Made by a program: the position numbers and the translations under genes. 64,000 bases of DNA from an uncultured Alphaproteobacteria bacterium (lineage in GTDB: Bacteria > Pseudomonadota > Alphaproteobacteria > HIMB59). The stretch is from contig CABYRL010000001.1 of assembly GCA_902521465.1 (NCBI GenBank), forward strand, positions 310,001 to 374,000, given 5' to 3'. Of this stretch, positions 25,897 through 36,583 are shown in pieces (position 1 is the first letter of the stretch; each line of letters starts with the position of its first letter). The notes under the pieces were generated by a model. That model was not told the origin of the DNA. It saw nothing but the letters and a program-made list of their open reading frames with translations, and made no database searches.

Positions 25897-27399
25897 ATGC
25901 TAAATAACACAGAAATATTAAAAGTTGCCGAAGTCGTCTCACAAGAGAAGGGCATCGAAATGGATATAGTAATGGAGGCTCTTGAGGAGTCTTTTGAAAT
26001 TATTGGAAAATCAAAATACGGAATGGACAATAACATTAAAGCATCTATTGACCGTATGACAGGAAATATAAGTTTATCTCATATTAAAGATGTAGTTGAA
26101 AAAATTGATCCTGTTTTGCAGGCAAATCAAATTTTATTAGACCATGCTAAAAAATATGATGCTGATACTGAAATTGGAAAACAAATAACAATTCCTTTAC
26201 CATCCGTAAACTTTGGAAGAGTTACAGCCAATATGGCAAGACAAGTAATTTACTCTAGAGTTAGAGAAGCTGAAAAAAGAAGACAGTTTAATGATTTCAA
26301 AGATCGCGTCGGAGAAGTTTTGTCGGGTATTGTAAAAAGAATTGAATTTGGAAATATTATTGTTGATCTTGGTAAAGCTGAGGGATTTTTGAGAAAAGAT
26401 GAACTCATTCCAAGAGAGAATTTTAAAAACGGTGATCGTATTAGAGCTTACTTTTTTGATATAAAAGAAGAAGCTAAAGGACATCAAATTTTTCTTTCAA
26501 GAACTCACCCCCAGTTTATGGCAAAATTATTTGAACAGGAAGTACCTGAAATATATGAAGGTCAAATAGAAATTTTATCTGTTGCAAGAGACCCTGGTAG
26601 CAGAGGAAAGATTACAGTTCGTGCGAACGATAAGTCCATCGATCCAGTAGGGGCATGCGTTGGTATGAGAGGTTCAAGAGTTCAGGCTATTGTTAATGAA
26701 TTACAGGGTGAAAAAATTGATATCGTAAATTGGTCAGAACTAAAGTCGATGTATGTTCAAAATGCCATTGCACCCGCACAAGTTGCAAAGGTTAATGAAT
26801 TTGAAGACTCAAATAGAGTAGAGATAGTCTTACCTGAGGATCAGTTAAGTATTGCTATTGGTAGAAGAGGTCAAAATGTAAAATTAGCTTCAATACTTAC
26901 CAATCTTGAAATTGACATACTAACTGAAAAAGAAGATGCAGAAAGAAGACAAGAGGAATTTAAAAAAATTACCTCTCTTTTCGCTGAAAAACTCGATCTC
27001 GAAGACATGATCGCACAATTATTGGCGGTCGAGGGATATACAAGTATTGAAAAAATTGCTAATGCTTCAATCCAAGATATAGAAAAAATTGAAGGATTTG
27101 ATAATGAGCTTGCTGCTGAGATATATGCGCGTGCTACGCAGTATATGGAAAACGAGAAAGCAGAACTTGAGAAATTAATACAATCTTCAAAACTAGATGA
27201 TTATGTCAAAGGGATTTCAGAGTTTGATAATAAAATTTTAGCTACATTGATTGAGAACAATATCTTTTCACGTCAAGACCTTGCAGATTTAGCAACTGAT
27301 GAATTAGTTGGTAGAGATGGCATACTACAAAAAAGAGTTGAAAAATCTGCTGCAGAAAAAATTATAATGGATGCTAGGGAGATTTATCTTAATAGCTAA
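25897..27399 (+). CDS. nusA: Transcription termination/antitermination factor NusA
   Basis: NusA binds RNA polymerase and modulates pausing, termination and antitermination. The 500 residues contain the N-terminal polymerase-binding domain (1-125), an S1 domain (about 135-200), two KH domains (VGMRGSRVQAIVNEL near 255 and IGRRGQNVKLAS near 325), and two acidic helix-hairpin-helix repeats at the C-terminus, as usual in proteobacteria. rimP, which normally precedes nusA, and ylxR, which often follows in alphaproteobacteria, are both missing here. The gene sits directly behind a terminator, which suggests feedback by NusA on its own readthrough. Confidence 0.97.
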   Translation: MLNNTEILKVAEVVSQEKGIEMDIVMEALEESFEIIGKSKYGMDNNIKASIDRMTGNISLSHIKDVVEKIDPVLQANQILLDHAKKYDADTEIGKQITIPLPSVNFGRVTANMARQVIYSRVREAEKRRQFNDFKDRVGEVLSGIVKRIEFGNIIVDLGKAEGFLRKDELIPRENFKNGDRIRAYFFDIKEEAKGHQIFLSRTHPQFMAKLFEQEVPEIYEGQIEILSVARDPGSRGKITVRANDKSIDPVGACVGMRGSRVQAIVNELQGEKIDIVNWSELKSMYVQNAIAPAQVAKVNEFEDSNRVEIVLPEDQLSIAIGRRGQNVKLASILTNLEIDILTEKEDAERRQEEFKKITSLFAEKLDLEDMIAQLLAVEGYTSIEKIANASIQDIEKIEGFDNELAAEIYARATQYMENEKAELEKLIQSSKLDDYVKGISEFDNKILATLIENNIFSRQDLADLATDELVGRDGILQKRVEKSAAEKIIMDAREIYLNS

Positions 27400-27405
27400 T
27401 TTTGA

Positions 27406-29418
27406 ATGACAAAAGAGACAAAGAACACAAATACATCTTCGGCTAAACCATCCACACCTACATCTACAACATCCGCACCGCCTAGAAAAAAACTGACTCT
27501 CAATACAACTGCATTTCAAAAAAAACTTTCCTCTATTTCAGTTAATAATCTTCTAGATGAAGAACCAGACTACGAAAAAATGCCCAGTCTTGCAAAAACA
27601 AAAAGAAATAGAGAAAAACAAAAAACAAAATTTAAACCAAATTTAACTAGTACTCAAAAAATTGTTCGTGAAGTTGACATACCTGTAAAAATCTCTGTGC
27701 AGGAATTAGCTAGTAGAATGTCTGAAAAAACAGGTGATGTTGTAAAAGCTCTTATGAAAAGTGGAATTATGGCTACAGCTAATCAATATATAGACGGAGA
27801 TACAGCTGAGCTTATAGTTACAGAATTAGGACATACACCAAAAAGAGAAGAGGCGATCAGTTTAAAAGATGAAATCGCAAATCACCAAAAAACAAAAATA
27901 TCTAAAATTTCACCTAGGCCTCCAATTGTAACTGTAATGGGCCATGTTGATCATGGTAAAACATCTTTGTTGGATGCACTTAGAAATACTAACGTAACTT
28001 CAAAAGAGTCTGGTGGAATTACTCAACATATTGGCGCTTATCAAATTCAACATAAAAACAATCCCATTACATTTTTGGACACACCTGGTCACGCAGCTTT
28101 TTCAAATATTCGCTCTAGAGGAGCCAATTTAACAGATCTTGTTGTACTAGTAGTTGCTGCCAACGATAGTGTTAAACCTCAAACAATTGAAGCAATTTCA
28201 CATGCTAAAGCAGCAAAAGTTCCTATTGTTCTCGCAATTAATAAAATGGACCTACCAGATGTTGACCCAAGCATTGTTAGAAATGATTTGCTAACTCACG
28301 AGGTAGTTGTAGAAAGTTACAGTGGAGATGTATTAGAAACTGAAATATCTGCAATCAAAAAAACAAATCTAGAAAAATTATTAGATAACATTTTATTACA
28401 AGTAGAAATTTTAGATCTAAACGTCGAACATAACAAACTCGCTGAGGCAATTGTAGTTGAGTCTAAAATAGAAACAGGAAAAGGACCTGTTGCAACAGTG
28501 ATAGTAAAAAATGGAACTTTTAAAGAGGGTGATCATTTTACATGTGGTTCATCTTATGGAAGGGTTAGAGCTTTACTTGATGAAAATGGTAGCAGGATTA
28601 AATCAGCTAGTCCTGGAATGCCTATTGAAGTACTGGGCTTTGACTCAGTGCCACAAGCAGGCGATACAGTTTATGTGATGCCAAATGAGGATATCGCAAA
28701 AGATATTACAGAAAAAGTAAAAGAACAAAAAAAATTAGAAAATACAGAAGCAGTTAAAAAATCATCACTGGAAGAAATGATGGCTAATGTATCAAAGGGA
28801 GATATGAAAAAACTTCCAATCATCGTCAAAGCAGATGTTCAAGGATCTCTTGAAGCAATAGTTTCCTCACTTGAAAAAGTTGGAAATGAAGAAGTTAAAA
28901 TAAATGTTGTCCATAACGCTATTGGTGCAATTAATGAAAGTGATGTGAGTTTAGCGAGTTCCGCACAAGGGTTAGTAATTGGTTTTAATATCAGAGCTAT
29001 CCCACAAGCCCGAACAATCGCAAAACGTGATAAAGTAGATATAAGATATTATTCAATTATTTATGAATTAATTGATGATATGAAAAAAATGCTCTCTGGC
29101 CTTCTCACTCCAGACACTAAAGAGGAAATTATTGGTCATGCCGAGGTTCGTGATACTTTCAAATCCTCAAAGTTTGGTACAATTGCAGGCTGCTTCGTTA
29201 CTGACGGTATAGTCCAAAATTCTGCTAAAATCAGGCTTGTTAGAGAAGGTAAAATCATACACGAAGGAGAAGTTGGAACCCTTAAGCGTTTTAAAGATGA
29301 TGTCAAAGAGGTTAGAGAAAACTATGAGTGTGGTATTTCATTTAAAGATTATTCAGATATTTTGGAAAAAGATGAAATTGAATTTTATGTAACTAAGGAA
29401 GTTCAAAAAGAATTATAG
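27406..29418 (+). CDS. infB: Translation initiation factor IF-2
   Basis: IF-2 is the GTPase that places initiator tRNA on the ribosome. The 670-residue product is shorter than E. coli IF-2 (about 890) because the N-terminal region is reduced to a low-complexity Thr/Ser/Pro stretch of 25 residues and a short basic linker. The GTPase domain has GHVDHGKTSLLDAL near 180, DTPGHAAFS near 226 and NKMD near 280. Domains for tRNA binding follow to the C-terminus. It starts 6 bases after nusA and is followed by GTG-started rbfA. Confidence 0.97.
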   Translation: MTKETKNTNTSSAKPSTPTSTTSAPPRKKLTLNTTAFQKKLSSISVNNLLDEEPDYEKMPSLAKTKRNREKQKTKFKPNLTSTQKIVREVDIPVKISVQELASRMSEKTGDVVKALMKSGIMATANQYIDGDTAELIVTELGHTPKREEAISLKDEIANHQKTKISKISPRPPIVTVMGHVDHGKTSLLDALRNTNVTSKESGGITQHIGAYQIQHKNNPITFLDTPGHAAFSNIRSRGANLTDLVVLVVAANDSVKPQTIEAISHAKAAKVPIVLAINKMDLPDVDPSIVRNDLLTHEVVVESYSGDVLETEISAIKKTNLEKLLDNILLQVEILDLNVEHNKLAEAIVVESKIETGKGPVATVIVKNGTFKEGDHFTCGSSYGRVRALLDENGSRIKSASPGMPIEVLGFDSVPQAGDTVYVMPNEDIAKDITEKVKEQKKLENTEAVKKSSLEEMMANVSKGDMKKLPIIVKADVQGSLEAIVSSLEKVGNEEVKINVVHNAIGAINESDVSLASSAQGLVIGFNIRAIPQARTIAKRDKVDIRYYSIIYELIDDMKKMLSGLLTPDTKEEIIGHAEVRDTFKSSKFGTIAGCFVTDGIVQNSAKIRLVREGKIIHEGEVGTLKRFKDDVKEVRENYECGISFKDYSDILEKDEIEFYVTKEVQKEL

Positions 29419-29419
29419 T

Positions 29420-29764
29420 GTGGACAATAAGCCAAGTTTTCGAACCAAAAAAGTTGAACTTTCAATTAAAAGGCTTGTCTCTGAATATCTCGTAACTCAA
29501 AAAGATTATCTTTTAAAATTTCCAACTGTTCGTTTCGAAATCACTGAAGTAAGAGTAAGTAAAGATCTAAGATTTGCAAAAATTTATCTTATTCATAATA
29601 TTTCAGAGGAGGATTTTAAAGAATTTAATAAACTTTATCTGAGAGAAATACAAAGTTTAATCGCAAGAACTCTTACAAGTAAATATACTCCAAAAATATC
29701 TTTAATTTTTGATGAATCTTTTCAAGAGTCTTTAAAAGTACAATCAATTCTAGATAAATTATAG
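29420..29764 (+). CDS. rbfA: Ribosome-binding factor A
   Basis: RbfA helps mature the 5' end of 16S rRNA on the small subunit. The 114-residue protein has the family opening RTKKVELSIKRLVSEYL and the KH-like core EVRVSKDLRFAKIYL near 45-59. The C-terminal FDESFQESLKVQSILDKL matches the usual DxSxxxxxxxxxLL end. Start is GTG one base after the infB stop. Confidence 0.93.
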   Translation: MDNKPSFRTKKVELSIKRLVSEYLVTQKDYLLKFPTVRFEITEVRVSKDLRFAKIYLIHNISEEDFKEFNKLYLREIQSLIARTLTSKYTPKISLIFDESFQESLKVQSILDKL

Positions 29765-29767
29765 ATC

Positions 29768-30466
29768 TTGGTAAAAGAAAACTTTCTCAGTGATGGATGG
29801 TTATTAATAAATAAACCACAGGGCATAGAGTCATTGGGAGTTATAAGAAAATTAAAATTTCGTTATTCATTTAAAAAAATTGGCTTTGCTGGAACTCTAG
29901 ACCCTTTAGCTTCTGGTTTATTATTAGTAGGTATTAATAAAGCTACGAAGAAAATACCAAATATACATCAAGAAAAAAAAAGTTATGAGGTTGAGATACG
30001 ATTTGGTGCTTCAACAAATACTTTAGACTCAGAGGGTAGATTCTTTAAAATGGAGTCGTCCTCGCATAATATAAATGAAAGAGTTTCACATTTAAAAAAG
30101 TTCATAGGAACATATCAACAAAAAATACCAGATTTTTCTGCGCATAAATTAAATGGTAAAAATTTTTATGAACTCGCTAGAGATAATAAAGCTATAGAAG
30201 ATCGTTATAAAAAAGTATCAGTTCAAAGTTTAAAAATTCTATCTTCTAATAGCTCAAAAATGAGAGTTGAGTTGAATTGCCATTCAGGGTTTTATGTGAG
30301 GGCATTTGCAGAAGAATTTGCACATTCCCTGGGTGATATAGCTTATGCAAGTATGATTAAAAGATTGAAAATAGGGACTTTTGATATAAATCAAGCTATT
30401 CCTTATGAAAAAATTCTTGATTTCTCAAGTATAAATGATTTAGATACCAATCTGATTACCATTTGA
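29768..30466 (+). CDS. truB: tRNA pseudouridine-55 synthase TruB
   Basis: TruB converts U55 of tRNAs to pseudouridine. The catalytic aspartate lies in GFAGTLDPLASGLLLVG near residues 39-55, preceded by the N-terminal WLLINKPQGIES signature. The later SGFYVRAFAEEF near 173 contacts RNA. At 232 residues it lacks the C-terminal PUA extension of E. coli TruB (314). Start is TTG three bases after rbfA. Confidence 0.94.
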   Translation: MVKENFLSDGWLLINKPQGIESLGVIRKLKFRYSFKKIGFAGTLDPLASGLLLVGINKATKKIPNIHQEKKSYEVEIRFGASTNTLDSEGRFFKMESSSHNINERVSHLKKFIGTYQQKIPDFSAHKLNGKNFYELARDNKAIEDRYKKVSVQSLKILSSNSSKMRVELNCHSGFYVRAFAEEFAHSLGDIAYASMIKRLKIGTFDINQAIPYEKILDFSSINDLDTNLITI

Positions 30467-30474
30467 ACTGGGCG

Positions 30475-30494
30475 ACATCCTGGTCAGATGATGT
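30475..30494 (+). promoter_or_regulatory. Possible rpsO leader hairpin
   Basis: ACATC (30475-30479) pairs with GATGT (30490-30494) in the 48-base truB-rpsO gap. S15 commonly represses its own mRNA through leader structures, so this is a candidate site, but the stem is short and I cannot show S15-binding features. Confidence 0.25.
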
Positions 30495-30514
30495 TTACTT
30501 TGAAAGGAGTATTG

Positions 30515-30769
30515 ATGTCGGAAATACAAATTAACGATATAGCTCGTGCTGATAATGACACTGGTTCACCAGAGTCCCAAATTTTTTTTCTCACAAAGAA
30601 AATTAATCTGTTAACAGAACATATCAAAATCCATAAGAAAGATTTTCATTCTCGAAGAGGTCTGCTGATGATGGTTGGTAAAAGAAATAGATTGATGGCG
30701 TATTTAAAGAAGAGGAATGTAGGAAAGTACACAGAAGTAGCAGATAAACTAAAGCTAAGAAAAAAATAA
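30515..30769 (+). CDS. rpsO: Small-subunit ribosomal protein S15
   Basis: S15 binds the central domain of 16S rRNA. The start at 30515 is chosen because AGGAG (30505-30509) precedes it by five bases; longer forms from 30488 are not credible. The product is 84 residues, slightly short at the N-terminus against 89 in E. coli. [30 protein letters not shown] and [10 protein letters not shown] are the conserved blocks. It lies in the usual place between truB and pnp. Confidence 0.96.
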   Translation: MSEIQINDIARADNDTGSPESQIFFLTKKINLLTEHIKIHKKDFHSRRGLLMMVGKRNRLMAYLKKRNVGKYTEVADKLKLRKK

Positions 30770-30798
30770 TTTTTAATTAGCTATAAAGAAAGAGGAAG

Positions 30799-32862
30799 AT
30801 GAAAATAGAACATAAATTTGAGTTGGGTAACCAACATATTACACTAGAAACAAATCGAATAGCAAAACAAGCAGATGCATCTGTGGTTGTAACCTGCGGC
30901 GAAACAATGGTTATGGCTAATATTTGTGCAGCAAAAACACAAAAACCTGATATTGATTTTTTCCCATTAACAGTTAACTATCAGGAAAAATATTATGCCT
31001 CAGGTAAAATACCGGGGGGTTTTTTTAAAAGAGAGGCAAGACCGACTGAAAGAGAAACATTAACAAGTCGTTTAATTGATAGGCCTATAAGGCCTCTATT
31101 TCACAAAAACTTTAAAAATGAAACTCAAGTAACATTAACTGTGCTATCTTACGATGGCGTTGTTGATCCTGATATTATTGCTATGTATGCAACCGGCGCA
31201 GCTTTAGCTATTTCAGGTCTTCCTGTGGCAGGTACTTTGGGTTCCGCTAGAGTTGGATATATAGATGGAAAGCTAGTTGCAAATCCATCTATCCAAGATA
31301 TGGAAAACTCTGAACTAGATCTCGTTGTGGCTGGAACAGAAGAGGGTGTGTTAATGGTTGAGTCTGAAGCCCAGGAACTCTCTGAGAGCACCATGCTTGA
31401 GGCAGTAATGTTCGGACATGATTTTTATCAAACATTTATTAAAGAAGTTCAAAACTTTGCAAGCAAAACAGAAATTAAGACTTTTGAAGTCCCAAGCCTA
31501 CCTGATTTTTATGAAGGTTTACAAAAAGATATTGAAAGTAAAATTTCAGATCCTATTCGTGAAGCATACGGTTTGGTTGATAAGCAAGAGAGAAGTCAAA
31601 AACTGACAGAGATCAGATCTTCTATTGTCGATAATGTTGAAGACGATCAGATTTTAGCCGCTACAACCATAATTAAAGATATAGAAAAAGACGTAGTTCG
31701 AGGCGATATCATTAAAAATAAAAGCCGTATTGATGGAAGAAAATTAGATGAAGTGAGAAAAATAACATGTGAATTAGACATTCTTCCTCGAGCACACGGT
31801 TCAAGTCTTTTTACTCGTGGAGAAACTCAAGCATTAGTTGTTACAACTTTAGGAACGGGAGATGATGAGCAAATGATTGACTCTCTTGATCCAATGCATA
31901 AACAACACTTTATGTTGCATTATAATTTTCCTCCTTACTCTGTAGGAGAAGTAGGAAGAGTAGGAGCAACTGGTAGAAGAGAAATTGGTCATGGTAAACT
32001 AGCATGGCGTGCAGTTCATCCAATGTTACCAAAAAAAGAGGACTTCCCATACACACTAAGATTGGTATCCGAGATAACTGAGTCTAATGGTTCTAGCTCT
32101 ATGGCTACAGTGTGTGGTTCATCTCTTGCTTTGATGGCAGCGGGCGTACCAATTAAAAAACATATTGGTGGTATAGCTATGGGTCTAATCAAAGAGGGTG
32201 AGGACTTTGTGGTGCTTAGTGATATTCTAGGAGATGAAGATCACTTGGGAGATATGGACTTTAAAGTTGCCGGTACTATGGATGGTATTACTTCTCTTCA
32301 AATGGATATTAAGATTACTAGTATTACTAAAGAGATTATGGAAATTGCTTTAAATCAAGCATCAGGAGGAAGAAAACATATTATTGGTGTTATGTCTGAT
32401 GCCTTGCCAGAAGCTCGAACAAAATTTTCTAAACATGCTCCTCAAGTAATTTCTATCACTATTGATAAAGCTAAAATTAAAGATGTTATTGGCTCAGGTG
32501 GTAAGGTAATTAAAAACATAGTCGAAGTCTCAGGGGCAAAACTAGAAGTCAATGATGATGGAATAGTAAAAATTGCATCCAGCAATGAAGAGTCAATTAA
32601 TAAAGCTAAACAAATGGTGGAAGACATTGTTGCGGAGCCAGAGGTAGGCAAAGTCTACACAGGTAAAGTTGTTAAAATTGTTGAGTTTGGAGCCTTTGTA
32701 AATTTTATGGGTGCTAGAGATGGATTACTTCATGTCTCACAAATTTCACAAAAAAGAGTCGAGAATGTCTCTGATGTTTTATCTGAGGGGCAAGAAGTTC
32801 AGGTCAAAGTACTTGATGTTGATCGTGCGGGTAAAGTAAAGCTTAGCATGAAAGAAGTTTAA
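30799..32862 (+). CDS. pnp: Polynucleotide phosphorylase
   Basis: PNPase degrades RNA from the 3' end using phosphate, and is part of the RNA degradosome. The 687 residues hold two RNase PH domains (about 1-220 and 300-545), a KH domain ([21 protein letters not shown] near 560) and an S1 domain ([29 protein letters not shown] near 625-655). [27 protein letters not shown] near 75-100 is highly conserved. AAAGAGGAAG precedes the ATG. It is convergent with the fab operon. Confidence 0.97.
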   Translation: MKIEHKFELGNQHITLETNRIAKQADASVVVTCGETMVMANICAAKTQKPDIDFFPLTVNYQEKYYASGKIPGGFFKREARPTERETLTSRLIDRPIRPLFHKNFKNETQVTLTVLSYDGVVDPDIIAMYATGAALAISGLPVAGTLGSARVGYIDGKLVANPSIQDMENSELDLVVAGTEEGVLMVESEAQELSESTMLEAVMFGHDFYQTFIKEVQNFASKTEIKTFEVPSLPDFYEGLQKDIESKISDPIREAYGLVDKQERSQKLTEIRSSIVDNVEDDQILAATTIIKDIEKDVVRGDIIKNKSRIDGRKLDEVRKITCELDILPRAHGSSLFTRGETQALVVTTLGTGDDEQMIDSLDPMHKQHFMLHYNFPPYSVGEVGRVGATGRREIGHGKLAWRAVHPMLPKKEDFPYTLRLVSEITESNGSSSMATVCGSSLALMAAGVPIKKHIGGIAMGLIKEGEDFVVLSDILGDEDHLGDMDFKVAGTMDGITSLQMDIKITSITKEIMEIALNQASGGRKHIIGVMSDALPEARTKFSKHAPQVISITIDKAKIKDVIGSGGKVIKNIVEVSGAKLEVNDDGIVKIASSNEESINKAKQMVEDIVAEPEVGKVYTGKVVKIVEFGAFVNFMGARDGLLHVSQISQKRVENVSDVLSEGQEVQVKVLDVDRAGKVKLSMKEV

Positions 32863-32896
32863 ACTAGTTACTTCTCTAAATAATTATAAAAAATCA

Positions 32897-32912
32897 AGGG
32901 GCTTTTGCCCCT
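32897..32912 (-). terminator. Terminator of the fab operon (possibly bidirectional)
   Basis: AGGGGC (32897-32902) pairs with GCCCCT (32907-32912) around TTTT. Read on the minus strand, the hairpin is followed by TTGATTTTTTA, a T-tract fitting intrinsic termination after fabI. On the plus strand, for pnp, no T-tract follows. Confidence 0.75.
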
Positions 32913-32921
32913 GACCCTAAA

Positions 32922-33698
32922 CTATAGCTCTTGAACACTCATTCCTACGTTATTATATCCGTTATCTACGTAAAGTATTTCACCTGTAACACCTTTAGAC
33001 AGATCGCTCATTAAGTAAACAGATGACTTACCAATATCCTCTAATGATAATGGCTTTTTAATAGGAGAATTTTCAATTGTATAATTATAAATTTTTCTTG
33101 ATTTGTTTATAACGGCACCTGCTAGAGTTCTCATGGGCCCAGCTGAAATTGCATTAACTCTAATCCCTCTGTCACCCATATCAACAGCAAGATACTTTAT
33201 AGAAGTTTCCAATGCAGCCTTTGCAACACCCATTACATTATAACTTTGCATATATCTTGTTGATCCATAATAAGTAAGAGCCATGATAGATGCACTATCG
33301 TTCATTTTTGGCGAAAGCATTCTCACCATTTCAGTTAAAGAGTATGCAGAGATATGAAGTGTTTTGAGAAAATTTTCTCTAGTAGTATTTAAATACTTAC
33401 CTGATAATTCATTTTTATCTGAATAGGCAACGGCATGAACAAAAAAATCAATATTTCCTTTAATTCCATTACAAACACTCTCGAGAGAAGAAGTGTCAGA
33501 TACATCACAAGGCATAATTCCTAAGCAATTAATTTTCTCAGATAGGGGCTCAACTCTTTTTTTTATTGAATCATTTTGATATGTCAAATACATACTCGCA
33601 CCTTCATCACTCAAGGACTTTGCAATGCCCCATGCAATCGAATGATCGTTGGCTATGCCAACAACCAATCCTTTTTTGCCATCTAAAATTTTACTCAT
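32922..33698 (-). CDS. fabI: Enoyl-[acyl-carrier-protein] reductase [NADH] FabI
   Basis: FabI does the last reduction in each fatty-acid elongation cycle. The 258-residue short-chain reductase has the divergent nucleotide motif [17 protein letters not shown] near 10-26 and the catalytic Tyr and Lys in [16 protein letters not shown] near 152-167. The C-terminal [11 protein letters not shown] is typical. Its start overlaps the fabB stop in an ATGAGTAA junction. Third gene of the fabA-fabB-fabI operon. Confidence 0.96.
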   Translation of the reverse strand: MSKILDGKKGLVVGIANDHSIAWGIAKSLSDEGASMYLTYQNDSIKKRVEPLSEKINCLGIMPCDVSDTSSLESVCNGIKGNIDFFVHAVAYSDKNELSGKYLNTTRENFLKTLHISAYSLTEMVRMLSPKMNDSASIMALTYYGSTRYMQSYNVMGVAKAALETSIKYLAVDMGDRGIRVNAISAGPMRTLAGAVINKSRKIYNYTIENSPIKKPLSLEDIGKSSVYLMSDLSKGVTGEILYVDNGYNNVGMSVQEL

Positions 33699-34908
33699 TA
33701 AAGCTAGTTAGATAGATAGATGCATTTGTTCCACCAAAACCAAAACTATTCGAAAGTACAGAATTGATTTTGATATCATTTTTATTTTCTAAGAGAATGT
33801 TCATTCCTTCAGCTTTTTCATCTAAGTTTGTAATGTTGGCCGACTCAACCATAAAATCATTTTCCATCATTAAAAGAGAGTAAACGGCTTCTTGTACACC
33901 AGTTGCTCCGAGTGAATGACCAGTTAGTGATTTTGTAGAACTGGTTGGAGGAACCTTATCTCCAAAAACCTCTTTTATGCCTTGTAATTCAATCATGTCT
34001 CCGACAGGTGTTGATGTTCCATGAGCATTGATATAATCAACAGGTCTACCCTGTGTTGCCATCTGCATACATCTTACTGCCCCTTCTCCAGAGGGTTGAA
34101 CCATGTCATATCCATCTGAAGTCTGACCGAAACCTTGAATTTCAGCAACAATATTGGCCCCTCTTGCTTTTGCGCTATCAAGGCTCTCAACTACTAAAAC
34201 ACCTGCACCTCCCCCAATGACAAACCCATCTCTTGAAGAGTCGTAAGCTCGAGAAGCAACCTCAGGTGTTTCATTATATTTACTTGATAAAGCACCCATA
34301 GCATCAAATAAAATTGACATTGTCCAATGTGTTTCTTCGCCACCACCAGCAAATACAATCTCTTGTTGCCCATGTCTAATGAGATCATAAGCATTGCCAA
34401 TGCAGTGCAAACTTGTGGAGCACGCTGAACTAATGGAGTAATTTACACCTTTAATTTTAAAAGGAGTTGCTAAAGTAGCAGAATTTCCTGATGCCATTGT
34501 TCTAGTAACCATATAAGGTCCAATTTTTTTAACACCTTTTTCTCTTGCAATATCAAATGCTTGTTGTAGTTGATACGTTGAAGGTCCACCTGACCCCATC
34601 ACTAACCCGGTATTAACATTAGATATAAGTTCCTCATCAAGACCTGAATGTTCAATTGCCTCTTTCATTGCAATATAATTGTATGCTGCGCCTTCCCCCA
34701 TAAAACGCAAAATTTTTCGATCTACATTTTCTTCAATATTTATTTTAGGTTTTCCATGAACATGACTTCTCATTCCAAGTTCTTCATATTCCTTGCAATG
34801 ACTAATCCCAGATTTCACATCTCTTAAGCTCTGTAAAACTTCTTTTTTATTATCTCCTATACAAGAAACAATACCGTATCCAGTAACGACAACTCTTTTA
34901 TTACTCAT
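33691..34908 (-). CDS. fabB: 3-oxoacyl-ACP synthase I FabB
   Basis: FabB elongates acyl chains, including the unsaturated branch begun by FabA. The 405 residues have the catalytic cysteine in [14 protein letters not shown] near 160 and the two histidines in [11 protein letters not shown] near 297 and TGHSLGATG near 330. GFGGTNAS is at the C-terminus. It overlaps fabA by 8 bases and fabI by 8 bases, so the three enzymes are translationally coupled. Confidence 0.95.
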   Translation of the reverse strand: MSNKRVVVTGYGIVSCIGDNKKEVLQSLRDVKSGISHCKEYEELGMRSHVHGKPKINIEENVDRKILRFMGEGAAYNYIAMKEAIEHSGLDEELISNVNTGLVMGSGGPSTYQLQQAFDIAREKGVKKIGPYMVTRTMASGNSATLATPFKIKGVNYSISSACSTSLHCIGNAYDLIRHGQQEIVFAGGGEETHWTMSILFDAMGALSSKYNETPEVASRAYDSSRDGFVIGGGAGVLVVESLDSAKARGANIVAEIQGFGQTSDGYDMVQPSGEGAVRCMQMATQGRPVDYINAHGTSTPVGDMIELQGIKEVFGDKVPPTSSTKSLTGHSLGATGVQEAVYSLLMMENDFMVESANITNLDEKAEGMNILLENKNDIKINSVLSNSFGFGGTNASIYLTSFNE

Positions 34909-35416
34909 TGAATAAACCCACTTTTAAATCATTGGCATGGTAAATTATTTTTTCTTTGTGAATTATCTGTCCATCTCCATACCCTATTGATAACCCTTTT
35001 TTATTTAAAGATTTTTTTAAACTAACTTTATATATTATTAATTCTTTATCCGGTTTTATTTCTTCAACAAATTTTATTTCCCCAACACCCAAAGCACGAC
35101 CTTTTCCAGGATACCCAAGCCAACCTAGATAAAAACCCAACATTTGCCATAAAGCGTCAAGACCCAAACAACCTGGCATTATAGGATCACCCAAGAAATG
35201 ACATTTAAAGAACCATAAATCTGCATTTATATCCAATTCGGCAGTTATCTCTCCTTTTCCATGCACTCCGCCATCTTTATTGACATTAGTGATGCGATCA
35301 AACATAAGCATAGGAGGTGCTGGTAATTGGGCATTTCCCTTTCCAAATAAATTTCCTTTCCCACACTCAATGATTTCTTCATAACTATAACTAGATTGAG
35401 GTGTAAATGTATTCAT
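34901..35416 (-). CDS. fabA: 3-hydroxydecanoyl-ACP dehydratase/isomerase FabA
   Basis: FabA introduces the cis double bond that starts anaerobic unsaturated fatty-acid synthesis. The 171-residue hot-dog protein has the catalytic His in [23 protein letters not shown] near 68-90, with Asp in GLDALWQ, and the upstream [15 protein letters not shown] start, one base after the moeB-like gene. The alphaproteobacterial order fabA-fabB-fabI is conserved, but no irr regulator precedes it. Confidence 0.96.
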   Translation of the reverse strand: MNTFTPQSSYSYEEIIECGKGNLFGKGNAQLPAPPMLMFDRITNVNKDGGVHGKGEITAELDINADLWFFKCHFLGDPIMPGCLGLDALWQMLGFYLGWLGYPGKGRALGVGEIKFVEEIKPDKELIIYKVSLKKSLNKKGLSIGYGDGQIIHKEKIIYHANDLKVGLFNE

Positions 35417-35417
35417 C

Positions 35418-36188
35418 TTAATGAGGACAATCTTTATTACTCAATTGTAGTTTGTTTATGTCTGAAGTCAAAAGGTCTATCAAATTGATTTCACTTTTCA
35501 ATTGAGTTTTTATTTTGGCAAGGGCAAATATAATTTTCATACAAGCAAAACTAGTAACAAATCCTGCAACTGGACCTACCATTGCACTGTTAAGACAACG
35601 GTGTCTCTGATCAGCTTTAGGAAAAAGGCACTCAAAACATGATGGATTATTTTCTTCATTGTTTTGTGCAAAGTATATACCCTCTGAAGAATTAATTGAT
35701 ATGGATACAAATGAAATTTTATTAGCTTTAGAATATTTTGAAGAAAAAATTTTGTTCTGATGATTATCCGTGCAATCAAATATTAAATCAAAATTATTAT
35801 TTGGATTTTTTTTTATGAAAGACTGAAAATTTAAAGAATGCTCTTTTATTATTGTTGAGTCATTTATATTTTTAAGCTTATGTTTTGAAGTATTTGATTT
35901 AAATTTACCAACATCATCTTTATCATAGTTAATTTGACGATGTAAATTTGACTTCTCTATAATATCATAATCAACAAGATGAATTTCACCAACTCCAGCT
36001 CGAACAAGATATTGAGATGCAACAGTTCCCAGAGCGCCTAAGCCAATTATACAAATTTTTTTCTTAGAGATATTTATTTGCCCCTCTTCATTTATTCCAG
36101 GAACTAAAATTTGTCTTCCAAACTCTTCAATCAGTTTTTCACTCTGTTCCTGTTGATCCAAAACCACCACTCCCCCTCTCACTTTCAC
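35418..36188 (-). CDS. ThiF/MoeB-family adenylyltransferase
   Basis: An E1-like enzyme that adenylates the C-terminus of a small sulfur-carrier protein for molybdopterin or thiamine synthesis. The ATP site is [21 protein letters not shown] near 48-68, and the catalytic SNLHRQ segment is near 80. The first zinc pair lies in SCFECLFP near 187-194. The C-terminus ends DCPH, so the last cysteine of the usual CPxC zinc pair is missing. The listed GTG start overlaps dut by 50 bases; GTG codons at 36170 and 36167 or TTG at 36161 are equally possible. It is between dut and fabA in a dense minus-strand run. MoeB, ThiF or a HesA-like role cannot be separated. Confidence 0.8.
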   Translation of the reverse strand: MKVRGGVVVLDQQEQSEKLIEEFGRQILVPGINEEGQINISKKKICIIGLGALGTVASQYLVRAGVGEIHLVDYDIIEKSNLHRQINYDKDDVGKFKSNTSKHKLKNINDSTIIKEHSLNFQSFIKKNPNNNFDLIFDCTDNHQNKIFSSKYSKANKISFVSISINSSEGIYFAQNNEENNPSCFECLFPKADQRHRCLNSAMVGPVAGFVTSFACMKIIFALAKIKTQLKSEINLIDLLTSDINKLQLSNKDCPH

Positions 36189-36582
36189 TTAAATCACTTA
36201 CCAGTTCAAAATTAACCTTTTCATATTTTGACACAACCATTTGTGCAATCCTCATTTTATCTTCAATTTCAAACATTTTTGATCCATGATTTATTAAAAT
36301 CACTTTTATTTCCCCTCGATAGTCCGCATCTATAGTTCCTGGACTGTTAAGAACAGTAATATAGTTTTTCACAGCCAGTCCACTTCGAGGCCTAATTTGA
36401 ATTTCTAATCCATTTGGAATTTCAAAAAATAATCCAGTTCCAATTAGTTTTGTTTCTTTTGGTAGTATGCTAACTTTTCCATTAGGTAAGAATGCTCTAA
36501 TATCCATCCCTGCACTAGATGATGTCTCATAAGTTGGAAGAATTACGTTATCGTTTATTTTTTTTACTTTTATATGAACCAT
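36139..36582 (-). CDS. dut: Deoxyuridine 5'-triphosphate nucleotidohydrolase (dUTPase)
   Basis: dUTPase hydrolyses dUTP to dUMP, keeping uracil out of DNA. The ATG at 36582, one base after the coaB stop, gives a 147-residue protein of normal size. The five trimeric dUTPase motifs are present: SAGMDIRAF, RPRSGLAVKN, LNSPGTIDADYRGE, RIAQMV and the C-terminal GSGGFGSTG arm. It usually travels with coaBC in alphaproteobacteria, as here. Confidence 0.95.
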   Translation of the reverse strand: MVHIKVKKINDNVILPTYETSSSAGMDIRAFLPNGKVSILPKETKLIGTGLFFEIPNGLEIQIRPRSGLAVKNYITVLNSPGTIDADYRGEIKVILINHGSKMFEIEDKMRIAQMVVSKYEKVNFELVSDLSESERGSGGFGSTGTE

Positions 36583-36583
36583 C

